The notes: a model not told the origin generated them from the sequence alone. Shown: positions 7,579 through 14,336, numbered from the stretch's first letter. The stretch: 18,718 nt of DNA from an uncultured Anaerosolibacter sp. (GCA_937948705.1 CALECF010000234.1:1-18718); one strand, 5' to 3'. Numbers and translations are program-made.

Positions 7579-7845
7579 ATGAAGAGTATGTTAAAAAAAT
7601 TTCTGTCCATCATAGTAATCTTCGTATTCCCACTCGTGTCACTTGTTCTTCTTGGTGTAATCTATGTGATTACTCGAATGATAGGTGGAATGGAACCCTT
7701 GGCAGCCATTCATTCTTTCAAGGCCTTAATTTACAGTTTGATGCCTTATTTCCCACATCTAACCATAATACCAATTGTTTTAATCTCATCTATACTGCTC
7801 TTGAAACATTGGGGTAAGATTAAAAAATGGACTAATATAAATTAG
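7579..7845 (+). CDS. Small two-span membrane protein of the GT-MFS operon
   Basis: An 88-residue protein with a short basic N-terminus and two hydrophobic segments at about 11-34 and 59-80, ending in a Lys-rich tail. The region between the spans has several aromatic and Pro residues (SLMPYFPHL). GAGGTGAT, overlapping the end of the exporter gene, sits seven bases before the ATG, so it is the third gene of the TetR-linked operon. I do not recognise a family. It may be an accessory subunit of the exporter or a membrane sensor. Confidence 0.7.
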   Translation: MKSMLKKFLSIIVIFVFPLVSLVLLGVIYVITRMIGGMEPLAAIHSFKALIYSLMPYFPHLTIIPIVLISSILLLKHWGKIKKWTNIN

Positions 7846-7850
7846 TTTTA
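7831..7850 (+). terminator. Weak terminator-like hairpin at the end of the GT-MFS operon
   Basis: ACTAAT (7831-7836) and ATTAGT (7841-7846) pair around ATAA, and TTTT follows. The hairpin includes the stop codon and has only A-T-rich pairs, so termination would be inefficient. The rest of the spacer to 8045 shows no gene. Confidence 0.3.
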
Positions 7851-8045
7851 CTATAATCCAGTAGAAAAATACAAAATACCCGCAAGGAAGGTTAACATCT
7901 AGATAAAGCCCACCTTATCACTGTAAATGCGGTTTCTTTAATATCCAATGAACAAAAAAGATATCAGATACACATAAATAATCGTATAGATGGCATTCTA
8001 CCACCTAAATTTTCTAAATAATTCCGGATATGAAAGTATTTGACA

Positions 8046-8074
8046 CCATAAAAGCAATGAGTTTGGATAAACTA
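8046..8074 (+). promoter_or_regulatory. Sigma-F/sigma-G-like forespore promoter of the DUF2953-ytfJ pair
   Basis: CCATA (8046-8050), 14 bases, then GGATAAACTA (8065-8074). The -10 matches 9 of 10 positions of the sigma-F pattern GGNRANAHTR and the -35 matches 4 of 5 of GYWTA. A vegetative -35 (TTGACA, 8040-8045) is also present but lacks a good -10 at the right distance. The downstream ytfJ homologue is forespore-expressed in B. subtilis, which agrees. Confidence 0.4.
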
Positions 8075-8115
8075 ATAAAGCATCATATTCATAACAAAGC
8101 ATGGAGGTAGTTTCC

Positions 8116-8592
8116 ATGGTTTTACTATATATATTAATCATTGCGTTATTGCTTTTTGCAGTTCTTTTGTTCACTGTAGCTTCAAAAATTTTTGTTCATT
8201 TTAATTCTTCTTCAGATTTGAATGTTACATTAATATGGCTTTACCCTGTTCTAAAGTCAGTGATTTCATCAGAAAATGACAGCTTTATTTTAAGTATATT
8301 TCTTTTTAATAAAAGAATTCTTAAGAAGCAGTTGACAATCAATAAAATAAACACGCAAAATAGGAACTTTTTTAGTAAGATTCAACCTACTGATATTCAT
8401 GTAAGTGCCCAGTACGGTTTTAAAGATCCTTATTTCACCGGCTTAATTTTCGGCGGAATCAATATGATTTCTAAATTTTTTACATTGGAATCTCTATATC
8501 TAAGACCAAATTTTTTAGCTAGCGATGATTTTATCAATATAGATGCCACTGCAAAATTAAATCTTGGTCGCTCTTTGTTGAAGCTTGTATAA
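8116..8592 (+). CDS. DUF2953 membrane protein (YtfI-like), short form
   Basis: A 158-residue protein with one N-terminal membrane span (about 2-24) and an extracytoplasmic or intermembrane domain. The segment around YGFKDPYFTGLIFGGI matches the G-x-x-D-P-x-x-T-G-x-x-x-G core of DUF2953. GGAGG (8103-8107) lies eight bases before the ATG at 8116; an in-frame ATG at 8101 overlaps that site and is not used. In B. subtilis the DUF2953 gene ytfI precedes ytfJ, and the same order is seen here with a 40-base gap. It is shorter than the Bacillus protein and seems to lack much of the low-complexity middle. Its role in the spore is unknown. Confidence 0.75.
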   Translation: MVLLYILIIALLLFAVLLFTVASKIFVHFNSSSDLNVTLIWLYPVLKSVISSENDSFILSIFLFNKRILKKQLTINKINTQNRNFFSKIQPTDIHVSAQYGFKDPYFTGLIFGGINMISKFFTLESLYLRPNFLASDDFINIDATAKLNLGRSLLKLV

Positions 8593-8632
8593 AAAACAAT
8601 ATAGAATAAAATCTAAGGGAGGAATAATTAAC

Positions 8633-9079
8633 ATGGATATTAATAATACAATGGAACAAAATGTTAGTACCTTGTTTTCAAATATTGAAAGCTTTGCACA
8701 ACAGGAAGGCACCCTCGGAAAGCCCTTATCAGTAGAAGATAAGACCCTTATCCCAGTTATTTCAATTTCTATCGGATACGGTGGCGGCAATTCATCGGGC
8801 AAGCTTACTCAAGGTAGCACCACTACATCTCAAGGGTCTGGAAGTACTGGCATGGATGCTTTAGGGTTAGGCGCAAGAATATCTACTGATGCTGTATTGG
8901 TTGTAGACCAAGGTAATATATCGGCTATATCAATTAATCCTGCCTCTGGAGCAATGAGTCAACTAATGAATAAGCTTCCTCAAATGGTGGGTATGGGTCA
9001 AAACTCTCAGAAGCAGGGTCAACAACAGGGTCAACAACAGGATCAGCAACAGGGTCAGCAACAGCAGGGACAACAATAA
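8633..9079 (+). CDS. ytfJ: Spore protein of the GerW/YtfJ family
   Basis: A 148-residue protein that follows the YtfJ/GerW family. It has an N-terminal helix ending VSTLFSNIESF, then GKPLSVEDKTLIPVISISIGYGGG (about 29-52), a Gly/Ser-rich linker, a GLGARISTDAVLVVDQGN core (78-95) and INPASG. In B. subtilis the protein is made in the forespore and contributes to spore germination. AGGGAGGA precedes the ATG at 8633 by about ten bases; an upstream in-frame start at 8585 would overlap the DUF2953 gene and has no site. The C-terminus is a low-complexity Gln/Gly tail from about 123, encoded by a 12-base tandem repeat, unlike the short tail usual for the family. Confidence 0.88.
   Translation: MDINNTMEQNVSTLFSNIESFAQQEGTLGKPLSVEDKTLIPVISISIGYGGGNSSGKLTQGSTTTSQGSGSTGMDALGLGARISTDAVLVVDQGNISAISINPASGAMSQLMNKLPQMVGMGQNSQKQGQQQGQQQDQQQGQQQQGQQ
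9014..9076 (+). repeat. 12-bp tandem repeat encoding a QGQQ tail
   Basis: Four consecutive 12-base units (CAGGGTCAACAA and close variants at 9014, 9026, 9038 and 9050) are followed by one extra CAG and a fifth unit at 9065. They encode repeated Gln-Gly/Asp-Gln-Gln at the end of ytfJ and stay in frame. Copy number probably varies by slippage. Confidence 0.85.
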
Positions 9080-9109
9080 AATGAATAATACTATGATTTT
9101 TTAACAATA

Positions 9110-9169
9110 AGTGCTAGGTATCAAAGTTATTCAGTCGTTAGGCTACATATAACTTTAGTGCCTAGCACT
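9110..9169. terminator. Large imperfect hairpin after ytfJ
   Basis: The arms at 9110-9130 and 9149-9169 pair with three mismatches out of 21 and enclose an 18-base loop; the outer nine pairs AGTGCTAGG/CCTAGCACT are perfect. There is no clear T run on either side, so it may end the ytfJ transcript or be another dispersed hairpin. Confidence 0.5.
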
Positions 9170-9239
9170 AAAATTTATATGCTTTGTGCCTATTTATAAT
9201 ATCGTTCACTGTACTGATGTGCTCACAGTTTTCTATAAG

Positions 9240-9540
9240 CTAACGGAGCTAAAGTAAATATCGATTTTGGGCCTGGGGTAGTACATCTGCCTCCACACCG
9301 TACCGTATTAATGCATCCTTGGGCAAGTCGAGACGGTCCTTGCTTGCTTTACTTCAGCAATTATCTTTCAATTTATTACTTTATATGTATTGAAAATATT
9401 CTCGCTTTCAAAAAAAACCAGTCATTTGTGATACGGCTCACCTAAGCAATCCTGAACATATCCTTTTCCTGTTAAATTACTAATTTTCTTTTACTGGGTG
9501 TCGGCCCCTTCGATAAACCAGCCACACCCAGGCCAACTAG
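9240..9540. other. GC-richer non-coding tract with nested inverted repeats
   Basis: Between ytfJ and the aminotransferase there is no complete gene. GCTAAAGTAAA (9248-9258) faces TTTACTTCAGC (9348-9358) with one mismatch, enclosing about 90 bases that include GCAAG/CTTGC (9323-9327/9339-9343). Further on, CTGGGTGTCGGC (9494-9505) pairs with GCCACACCCAG (9521-9531) with one bulge and no T tail. On the minus strand a 33-codon open stretch (about 9258-9356) reads DRLDLPKDALIRYGVEADVL and looks gene-like but has no start. It may be a structured RNA or a decayed gene; I match it to no known RNA family. Confidence 0.3.
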
Positions 9541-9570
9541 CACCTTTAAAATTACAGAGTAGGCATCCGT

Positions 9571-9756
9571 ATGACCAATGCCGACGTTAACTATGTTTAT
9601 AGTCTAGCACCCCTAGACCCTAAGGTAAACGTTGTAAGTCCTCAAACCACAGATCCCTTATATGTCGTTCAAGCTGGAGACACATCGTATAGTATCTCTC
9701 AGAAGCTAGGCGTATGTTACGATGCTCTTTTAAGGAAGACACTTATTTCGTGGTAA
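9571..9756 (+). pseudogene. Remnant of a LysM-domain protein
   Basis: A 61-codon frame carries half a LysM repeat (LYVVQAGDTSYSISQKLGV, about residues 29-47) after a short linker with SPQTTDP. A complete LysM would continue for another 15-20 residues with an N-x-x-x-P-x-x-L-x-x-G-x-x-L ending; here the frame diverges after YDALLRK and stops. There is no ribosome binding site before the ATG, and an in-frame TAA lies eight codons upstream. The sequence reads as the decayed internal part of a longer cell-wall or spore-coat protein. Confidence 0.5.
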
Positions 9757-9884
9757 TTTTGGTATTTCCCTTAGTGCTTTTATTGAACAAGAAGAGTTTA
9801 ATATCAGATAATTTCGACAACTAATTTTCCTTAAAGTTCCATATAAAAAAAGTGAAATGAACATGAATTGATGATAAAATCATA

Positions 9885-9914
9885 TTGAGCATACCGAAAA
9901 AATAATGGTATACT
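9885..9914 (+). promoter_or_regulatory. Promoter of the aminotransferase gene
   Basis: TTGAGC (9885-9890), 18 bases, then TATACT (9909-9914), about 60 bases before the ATG. The dyad ATACC-N11-GGTAT (9891-9911) fills the spacer and could be an operator. Confidence 0.5.
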
Positions 9915-9976
9915 GAAATAGATAACGCATGTGGCTCGAAAGTTAAAAAATACTTTTTAGAAAAGGAGATTTATAA

Positions 9977-11293
9977 ATGAGCAAACCAATTCTATCCGAT
10001 CACTTCGAATCAAGGAAACCATCAGCTGTTCGACTGGCGCAAATGAAATATGAGGAGCGCAAAGTAAAACCAGAGGCTGTAATCAATGTAGGCATCGGCA
10101 ACGTTTCACTGCCGACAAATCCAGCTATGCAAAAAAGAATGTTTGCACTTGATGCACCTGAAAGCCCATTTGCAAAGGGTGTTGTGAGGTATTCAACTAC
10201 TGCTGGTTATACAGAGTGTCAGGATGCGTTTAAAAACATCCTTGCGTGTGAAGGTTTCGATACGAGCAAATTGTTCGTTCAGGTAACTGATGGTGGATCT
10301 ACTGCTATGGAATTACTTTTAATCGGTGTATGTGGAGCTGCCGGTACTGAGGACAAGCCCCTTATGATGATCGATCCAGCCTACACAAATTACATTTCTT
10401 TTGCAGAAAGAATCGGACGTAAAACAGTTACAGTAAAGCGTAATTTAGGCGAAGACGGCAAGTACAACCTTCCCGAGTTGAATAAGATCGAAGATGCCAT
10501 TAAAACACATAATCCTGGAGCACTTCTTGTCATACCTTATGACAATCCTACAGGGCAGTACTACGATTTCGAAACCCTTAAAGAACTGGCTAAATTATGC
10601 GTGAAATATAACATGTGGATGATCAGCGATGAAGCTTATCGTGAACTATATTATTTAGAAGACAGTAAACTTGTGAGTATCTGGGGAGTCACCGACGCAG
10701 ATGTACCTGGCATCGAAGGCAGAAGAATTAGTATCGAGACTGCATCAAAGGTATGGAATGCCTGCGGTTTAAGAATTGGTGCTTTGATTACGGACAATGC
10801 TGAATTCAACAACCGTTCCGTAGCTGAATATACTGCAAACCTTTGCGCTAATGTAATCGGGCAATATATATTCGGTGCACTGGCACATGAAAGCAAGGAA
10901 CAAATTGCTGAATGGTGCAAGAATATTCGAGAGTACTACAGAGAACAAATAGTAAATGTATATAACGGCCTTAAGACCCAGGAGCCTGGTCTGATTGTTT
11001 CCAGCCCTGATGCATCCATATACACAGTCATCGACGTTAGAAATGTAGTAAAGCCTGGATTTGATTCAATTGACTTTGTTTTGTACTGTGCAGGGGAAGG
11101 ATCTGTTAACATCGACGGAGTTGAAACAACGCTTCTGATAGCACCGATGAAGGGATTCTATGCTATTCAAGCAGGTGAGGAAAATCCAGGAAGTACACAA
11201 TTCAGAATTTCATTCGTAGAAACTCCTGAAAATATGGCAAAGATTCCTGAACTGTTTGTTAAACTTTTAAGACAGTTTGAAGCACAAAGATAG
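9977..11293 (+). CDS. PLP-dependent aminotransferase, class I/II (aspartate/aromatic aminotransferase-like)
   Basis: A 438-residue fold-type I aminotransferase, cytoplasmic. The family motifs are in order: the PLP-phosphate loop near DGGST (105-109), DNPTG (189-193), SDEAY with cofactor Asp218 and Tyr221, the Schiff-base lysine Lys258 in ETASKVWNACGLRIG, and the carboxylate-binding Arg in QFRISF near the C-terminus. It should move an amino group between an amino acid and a 2-oxo acid; the exact substrate cannot be read. AAAGGAG lies eight bases before the ATG. The gene stands alone between a promoter (9885-9914) and a GC-rich terminator (11330-11358). Its codon use is somewhat more GC-rich than that of the neighbouring membrane-protein genes, consistent with good expression. 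Confidence 0.92.
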   Translation: MSKPILSDHFESRKPSAVRLAQMKYEERKVKPEAVINVGIGNVSLPTNPAMQKRMFALDAPESPFAKGVVRYSTTAGYTECQDAFKNILACEGFDTSKLFVQVTDGGSTAMELLLIGVCGAAGTEDKPLMMIDPAYTNYISFAERIGRKTVTVKRNLGEDGKYNLPELNKIEDAIKTHNPGALLVIPYDNPTGQYYDFETLKELAKLCVKYNMWMISDEAYRELYYLEDSKLVSIWGVTDADVPGIEGRRISIETASKVWNACGLRIGALITDNAEFNNRSVAEYTANLCANVIGQYIFGALAHESKEQIAEWCKNIREYYREQIVNVYNGLKTQEPGLIVSSPDASIYTVIDVRNVVKPGFDSIDFVLYCAGEGSVNIDGVETTLLIAPMKGFYAIQAGEENPGSTQFRISFVETPENMAKIPELFVKLLRQFEAQR

Positions 11294-11329
11294 AGAATAG
11301 AACATATAGTCCCATTTAAAAGAATCATG

Positions 11330-11358
11330 ACCGCCGGCTTAGTCGGCGGTTTGTTTTT
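11330..11358 (+). terminator. Rho-independent terminator of the aminotransferase gene
   Basis: ACCGCCG (11330-11336) and CGGCGGT (11344-11350) form a GC-rich stem around a 7-base loop, followed by TTGTTTTT. Confidence 0.9.
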
Positions 11359-11542
11359 GCCCCGTAATCGAATATTGTTGGCACACCCATGGGCTGGTCT
11401 TTATACTTAGTTACTCGTTCGGTAAACCTGGTACAGAAGAGTAAATTTATGGATTCTTCCCTTCTGCTTTTATCAAATAGATGAACTATGACGCAAGCAA
11501 TGATATCAGAAAACGTCTCCACTTGGCCTCGATAATATATTA

Positions 11543-11575
11543 AAGGACTATACCTCATCATCAGGTATAGTCCTT
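11543..11575 (-). terminator. Hairpin downstream of the feo-fur operon
   Basis: AAGGACTATACCT (11543-11555) and AGGTATAGTCCTT (11563-11575) pair perfectly over 13 bases around a 7-base loop, 45 bases after the Fur-like stop. On the minus strand the tail is TTTAATATATTA, weak but acceptable. The remainder of 11359-11619 shows no credible gene. Confidence 0.6.
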
Positions 11576-11619
11576 GGTGTTTAAATATCCCATCTTCTTA
11601 ATTCTTAGTTATCATTTCA

Positions 11620-12039
11620 TTAATTTGTCCTTATATTCTCTTTTAAACAGGAGCTTTTGCATATACCATAATATTCAACTGAAACACTTGAAACATCGAA
11701 TTTATACTGTTCATATATTTCTTTAGCTAATTTATCTTGTTTATTCATTTTTATGGATATCTTGCTACTACAATTTCTACATATTAGGTCAAAATAATCT
11801 GTCTTTGATAGCTGAAACTGTCTATGTCCATCTATAATGTCACTGCAAAATATTTTTCCCTTATCTACTAATCGTTCAATCGTTCTATAGACTGTTCTTT
11901 CACTTATAGGATACTTCTCTTTGTTAACCTTTTGTAGAACATCATTTACACTGAAATTTCTAAAGGGATATTTCTCAAAAACTGTATACACCATCAATGT
12001 ATTTTTGGATAATTTATTTACATCTTTAGTTTTTGACAA
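11620..12039 (-). CDS. Atypical Fur-family metal-responsive regulator
   Basis: A 139-residue Fur/PerR/Zur-type regulator. The winged helix includes ISERTVYRTIERLVDKGKIF (45-64), the usual Fur recognition helix. The structural zinc cysteines are present as Cys87-x2-Cys90 and Cys127-x3-Cys131, the second pair with one extra residue. The His-rich sensor segment that normally precedes the first CxxC (HHHxH) is replaced by KTDYFDLIC, so regulatory metal binding is likely altered. It starts at a TTG (12039) preceded at eight bases by AGGGGG. The gene lies 104 bases after the Cys-rich peptide gene on the same strand with no terminator between, so it is probably the last gene of the feo operon. It may sense iron, another metal or a redox signal. 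Confidence 0.85.
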   Translation of the reverse strand: MSKTKDVNKLSKNTLMVYTVFEKYPFRNFSVNDVLQKVNKEKYPISERTVYRTIERLVDKGKIFCSDIIDGHRQFQLSKTDYFDLICRNCSSKISIKMNKQDKLAKEIYEQYKFDVSSVSVEYYGICKSSCLKENIRTN

Positions 12040-12077
12040 TGTTATTTCCCCCTGCTATGATCATATTCCCCTGCTTA

Positions 12078-12143
12078 CCCATAGTTTTTATCCGCACATC
12101 TGTTTATGCCAAGGCAAACAGAACAGCTCGCACAATCTTCTAA
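12078..12143 (-). other. In-frame Cys-rich continuation after the FeoB-associated peptide stop
   Basis: Directly after the TAA that ends the Cys-rich peptide (12144-12146), the same frame stays open for 22 codons to a TAA at 12075-12077. It reads LEDCASCSVCLGINRCADKN, with four more cysteines in C-x2-C-x2-C-x5-C spacing. It has no start codon of its own. A nonsense mutation in a once longer protein, stop readthrough, or chance would each explain it. Confidence 0.35.
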
Positions 12144-12290
12144 TTAATCCTTATTACACTTGCTTTTATCAGAACAATTGCTGCTACTGCCGCAGCTGCA
12201 CTTATTGCTTTTAGCATCAGTATAAGCTTTTTTAAAGGCAAATATTAAAATACCTGCAAAAACTAAACCCACTACTATATTCACTAGCAT
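12144..12290 (-). CDS. FeoB-associated Cys-rich membrane protein
   Basis: A 48-residue protein whose ATG overlaps the feoB stop in a TAATG junction, so it is translationally coupled to feoB. An N-terminal membrane span (about 2-20) is followed by a Lys-rich turn and a short cytoplasmic tail with four cysteines (31, 33, 39, 45) including a C-x-C. This matches the FeoB-associated Cys-rich membrane protein family found in Firmicutes, thought to assist ferrous iron transport by FeoB, possibly by binding metal. The frame continues past the stop with more cysteines (see 12078-12143). Confidence 0.85.
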   Translation of the reverse strand: MLVNIVVGLVFAGILIFAFKKAYTDAKSNKCSCGSSSNCSDKSKCNKD

Positions 12291-14245
12291 TACGCTTCAA
12301 CTCCTAATTCCATACGTTTTGTATTCGCTTTTCTAATCGTTATAATAAGATAAATTACAGTAACAGCAGCTATGGCTATCGCTGGTACAAACCCTACTGC
12401 TGGTGTACCGTACACAATCACTGAACCCACTTGGGTTACGATCATGGCTAAAATGTATCCAACACTAAACTGGAAAGCTAAAGCTTTAAATAACCATTTC
12501 TTTGAACCCATTTCTGAATTCATCGCCCCAACTGCTGCAAAACAAGGGGGTGTAAATAGATTGAATACAAGATATGCAAAAGCTGTTACCGGGGTAAAGA
12601 ATTCCGTTAAAGTGCCTCCTGGCAAATGTAATGCTTCTTCTGAAGCAACAGCTAAAAGTACTGCAAATGTAGCAACTATATTTTCCTTCGCAATGAAACC
12701 TGTTATTGCCGCAGCTGCAAGCTGCCATCCAACAAACCCAAGGGGAATCAAAATTGGGGCTATCACTGTCCCAACGGAAGCAAGTATGCTTAAACTCTGA
12801 TCTTCTACAGGACTAAGATTCCAACTATAAGCCTGTGCAAACCATACCAGCGTATTGCACACAAGAATGATTGTTGTAGCTTTATAAATAAAGCCCTTTG
12901 CTTTGTCTATCATTTGCATAAAAGCATATTTGAGACTAGGTAATTTATATTCTGGAAGCTCCATAATAAAATAAGATGTGTTCTCCCATACAAAAATCTT
13001 CTTTAGCAAGAGTCCCCCAATTACAATCATTGTAATTGCAATAAGGTACATGCTAGGTCCCACCCAGCCATTTTCCGGAAAAAATACCGCTGCAAAAAGG
13101 GCTATAATTGGCAGTTTCGCGCCACAAGGTACAAACGGCGTAAGGATTGTAGTCATTCTTCTTTCATTGATATCCTCTATGGTTCTCGTCGCCATAACAC
13201 CAGGAATTGCACAACCAGATCCAACAATCATCGGAATAATAGACTTGCCGGATAGTCCAACTTTTTTGAAAAACCGATCCATTACCACTGCTACTCTAGC
13301 CATATATCCACAGTCTTCAAGGAGTGATAAGCAAAAAAACAATACCATAACCAGAGGTAAAAATCCTACAACTGCACCGACACCACCAATGGCACCATCT
13401 ACTATAAGAGCTTGCAGTAGTGGATCAACTCCTAATCCCTCAAAAAAACCATTTGCTGCATTAGGGACAATTTCTCCAAATACTACATCATTAAAGTATC
13501 CTGATAAGTATCCACCCAGTCCTTCGATAGAAAACGAGAACACCGCCCACATAACTGCGAAAAATATAGGTAGGCCTAACCATTTATGGGCCACAATTCT
13601 ATCCACTTTATCAGAAAAATCAACCTTGCTGGCATCCCTTTTCTTCATTTGACATCTCTCAATAATTCTATCTACAAATTTCTGTCTTGCCATATCAGCA
13701 TCAGCAGAATCTTTTCCTGTAAATTCAGGTGCTATTTGAGGTTTTTTCTTTTCTCCTAGTTCAATAGCTTCATTCATCAAATGTAGTAACCCATCTTCCG
13801 ATGTGGCTGTGGTAGCAACCACTTTACAATTCAATACTTTACTCAAAGCATTTTGATCAATGGTATCTCCTCTTTTTGATACGATATCGCTTTTATTAAG
13901 GGCTATAACTAAGGGAATCCCCAGCTCTAGCAGCTGCGTTGTAAAGAATAGGCTTCGACTAACATTGGCACCATCAACAATATTAATGATTACATCTGGT
14001 GCTTCTCCTAAAATGAAATCCCTAGTAATTGCTTCTTCTCCCGTAAATGGTGAAATAGAGTATGTACCTGGAAGATCAACAACGCTAACATCAATACCAT
14101 TCGGATTATACTTTTTCTTTAGATCTGCTTCCTTCTTTGCTACAGTAACACCAGGCCAGTTTCCTACAACCTCTGCTTTTCCTGTGATCGCATTATAAAG
14201 TGTGGTTTTTCCTGAATTCGGATTACCCGCCAATGCTATTTTCAT
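12290..14245 (-). CDS. feoB: Ferrous iron transport protein B
   Basis: A 651-residue FeoB with an N-terminal cytoplasmic G-domain and a polytopic membrane domain that imports Fe(II). G1 is GNPNSGKT (7-14), G2 Thr is in WPGVT (30-34), G3 is DLPG (57-60), G4 is NKSD (117-120) and G5 is in the TTATS region (145-149). A helical GDI-like spacer follows to about 215. The two gate repeats include GSGCAIPGVMATRT followed by VPCGAKLP, which carries the conserved pore cysteine. It is slightly short because the C-terminal cytoplasmic tail is minimal. AAGGGGGAT precedes the ATG. It is downstream of feoA, with 129 bases between them holding a palindrome and a Fur box, and overlaps the Cys-rich peptide gene by one base. 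Confidence 0.97.
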   Translation of the reverse strand: MKIALAGNPNSGKTTLYNAITGKAEVVGNWPGVTVAKKEADLKKKYNPNGIDVSVVDLPGTYSISPFTGEEAITRDFILGEAPDVIINIVDGANVSRSLFFTTQLLELGIPLVIALNKSDIVSKRGDTIDQNALSKVLNCKVVATTATSEDGLLHLMNEAIELGEKKKPQIAPEFTGKDSADADMARQKFVDRIIERCQMKKRDASKVDFSDKVDRIVAHKWLGLPIFFAVMWAVFSFSIEGLGGYLSGYFNDVVFGEIVPNAANGFFEGLGVDPLLQALIVDGAIGGVGAVVGFLPLVMVLFFCLSLLEDCGYMARVAVVMDRFFKKVGLSGKSIIPMIVGSGCAIPGVMATRTIEDINERRMTTILTPFVPCGAKLPIIALFAAVFFPENGWVGPSMYLIAITMIVIGGLLLKKIFVWENTSYFIMELPEYKLPSLKYAFMQMIDKAKGFIYKATTIILVCNTLVWFAQAYSWNLSPVEDQSLSILASVGTVIAPILIPLGFVGWQLAAAAITGFIAKENIVATFAVLLAVASEEALHLPGGTLTEFFTPVTAFAYLVFNLFTPPCFAAVGAMNSEMGSKKWLFKALAFQFSVGYILAMIVTQVGSVIVYGTPAVGFVPAIAIAAVTVIYLIITIRKANTKRMELGVEA

Positions 14246-14281
14246 AGTAAATCCCCCTTATTATAAAAATCAAGTTGACTT

Positions 14282-14296
14282 TAATAATCATTATCA
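14282..14296. promoter_or_regulatory. Fur box upstream of feoB
   Basis: On the minus strand TGATAATGATTATTA matches 13 of the 14 defined positions of the Fur 7-1-7 consensus TGATAATNATTATCA. It lies about 40 bases before the feoB ATG, which suggests a separate iron-repressed promoter for feoB or a second block to readthrough from feoA. Confidence 0.75.
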
Positions 14297-14313
14297 ATGA
14301 TGCGGAAAATATA

Positions 14314-14336
14314 ATATGCTATGGACCATAGCATAT
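14314..14336. terminator. 23-bp palindrome between feoA and feoB (attenuator or operator)
   Basis: ATATGCTATGG, one central base, then CCATAGCATAT, perfectly symmetric. On the minus strand it would fold as a 10-bp stem with a 3-base loop followed by TATATTTT, so it may terminate part of the feoA transcripts. The near-perfect symmetry also fits a protein site. Confidence 0.45.

Noticed and set aside
7569..7817. 82-codon ORF overlapping the small membrane protein gene in another frame
   Set aside because: The frame starting at 7579 has the ribosome binding site and two clean membrane spans; the other frame is His/Cys-rich without structure.
9432..9450. GAGCCGTAT on the minus strand, like the start of group II intron domain V
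   Set aside because: The pairing second half (ACGGTTC type) is absent and no reverse transcriptase gene is near; the match is too short.
9080..9970. Possible known riboswitch (c-di-GMP, T-box, purine or cobalamin type) in the long spacer
   Set aside because: None of the conserved core strings of these classes could be found by eye.
11325..11561. 78-codon minus-strand ORF after the aminotransferase gene
   Set aside because: It starts inside the 11543-11575 hairpin and ends inside the aminotransferase terminator, with no ribosome binding site and no recognisable domain.
12095..12125. Hairpin between the Cys-rich peptide and the Fur-like gene as a terminator
   Set aside because: CTGTTT/AAACAG pairs with an inner GCC/GGC, but no T run follows on the minus strand, so operon continuity is favoured.
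11921..12214. 97-codon plus-strand ORF with several Cys and aromatic residues
   Set aside because: It lies antisense to the fur-like gene and the Cys-rich peptide gene and has no upstream translation signal.
12372..14198. Long plus-strand ORFs opposite feoB (142, 224 and 112 codons)
   Set aside because: They are antisense shadows of feoB, without ribosome binding sites or domains.
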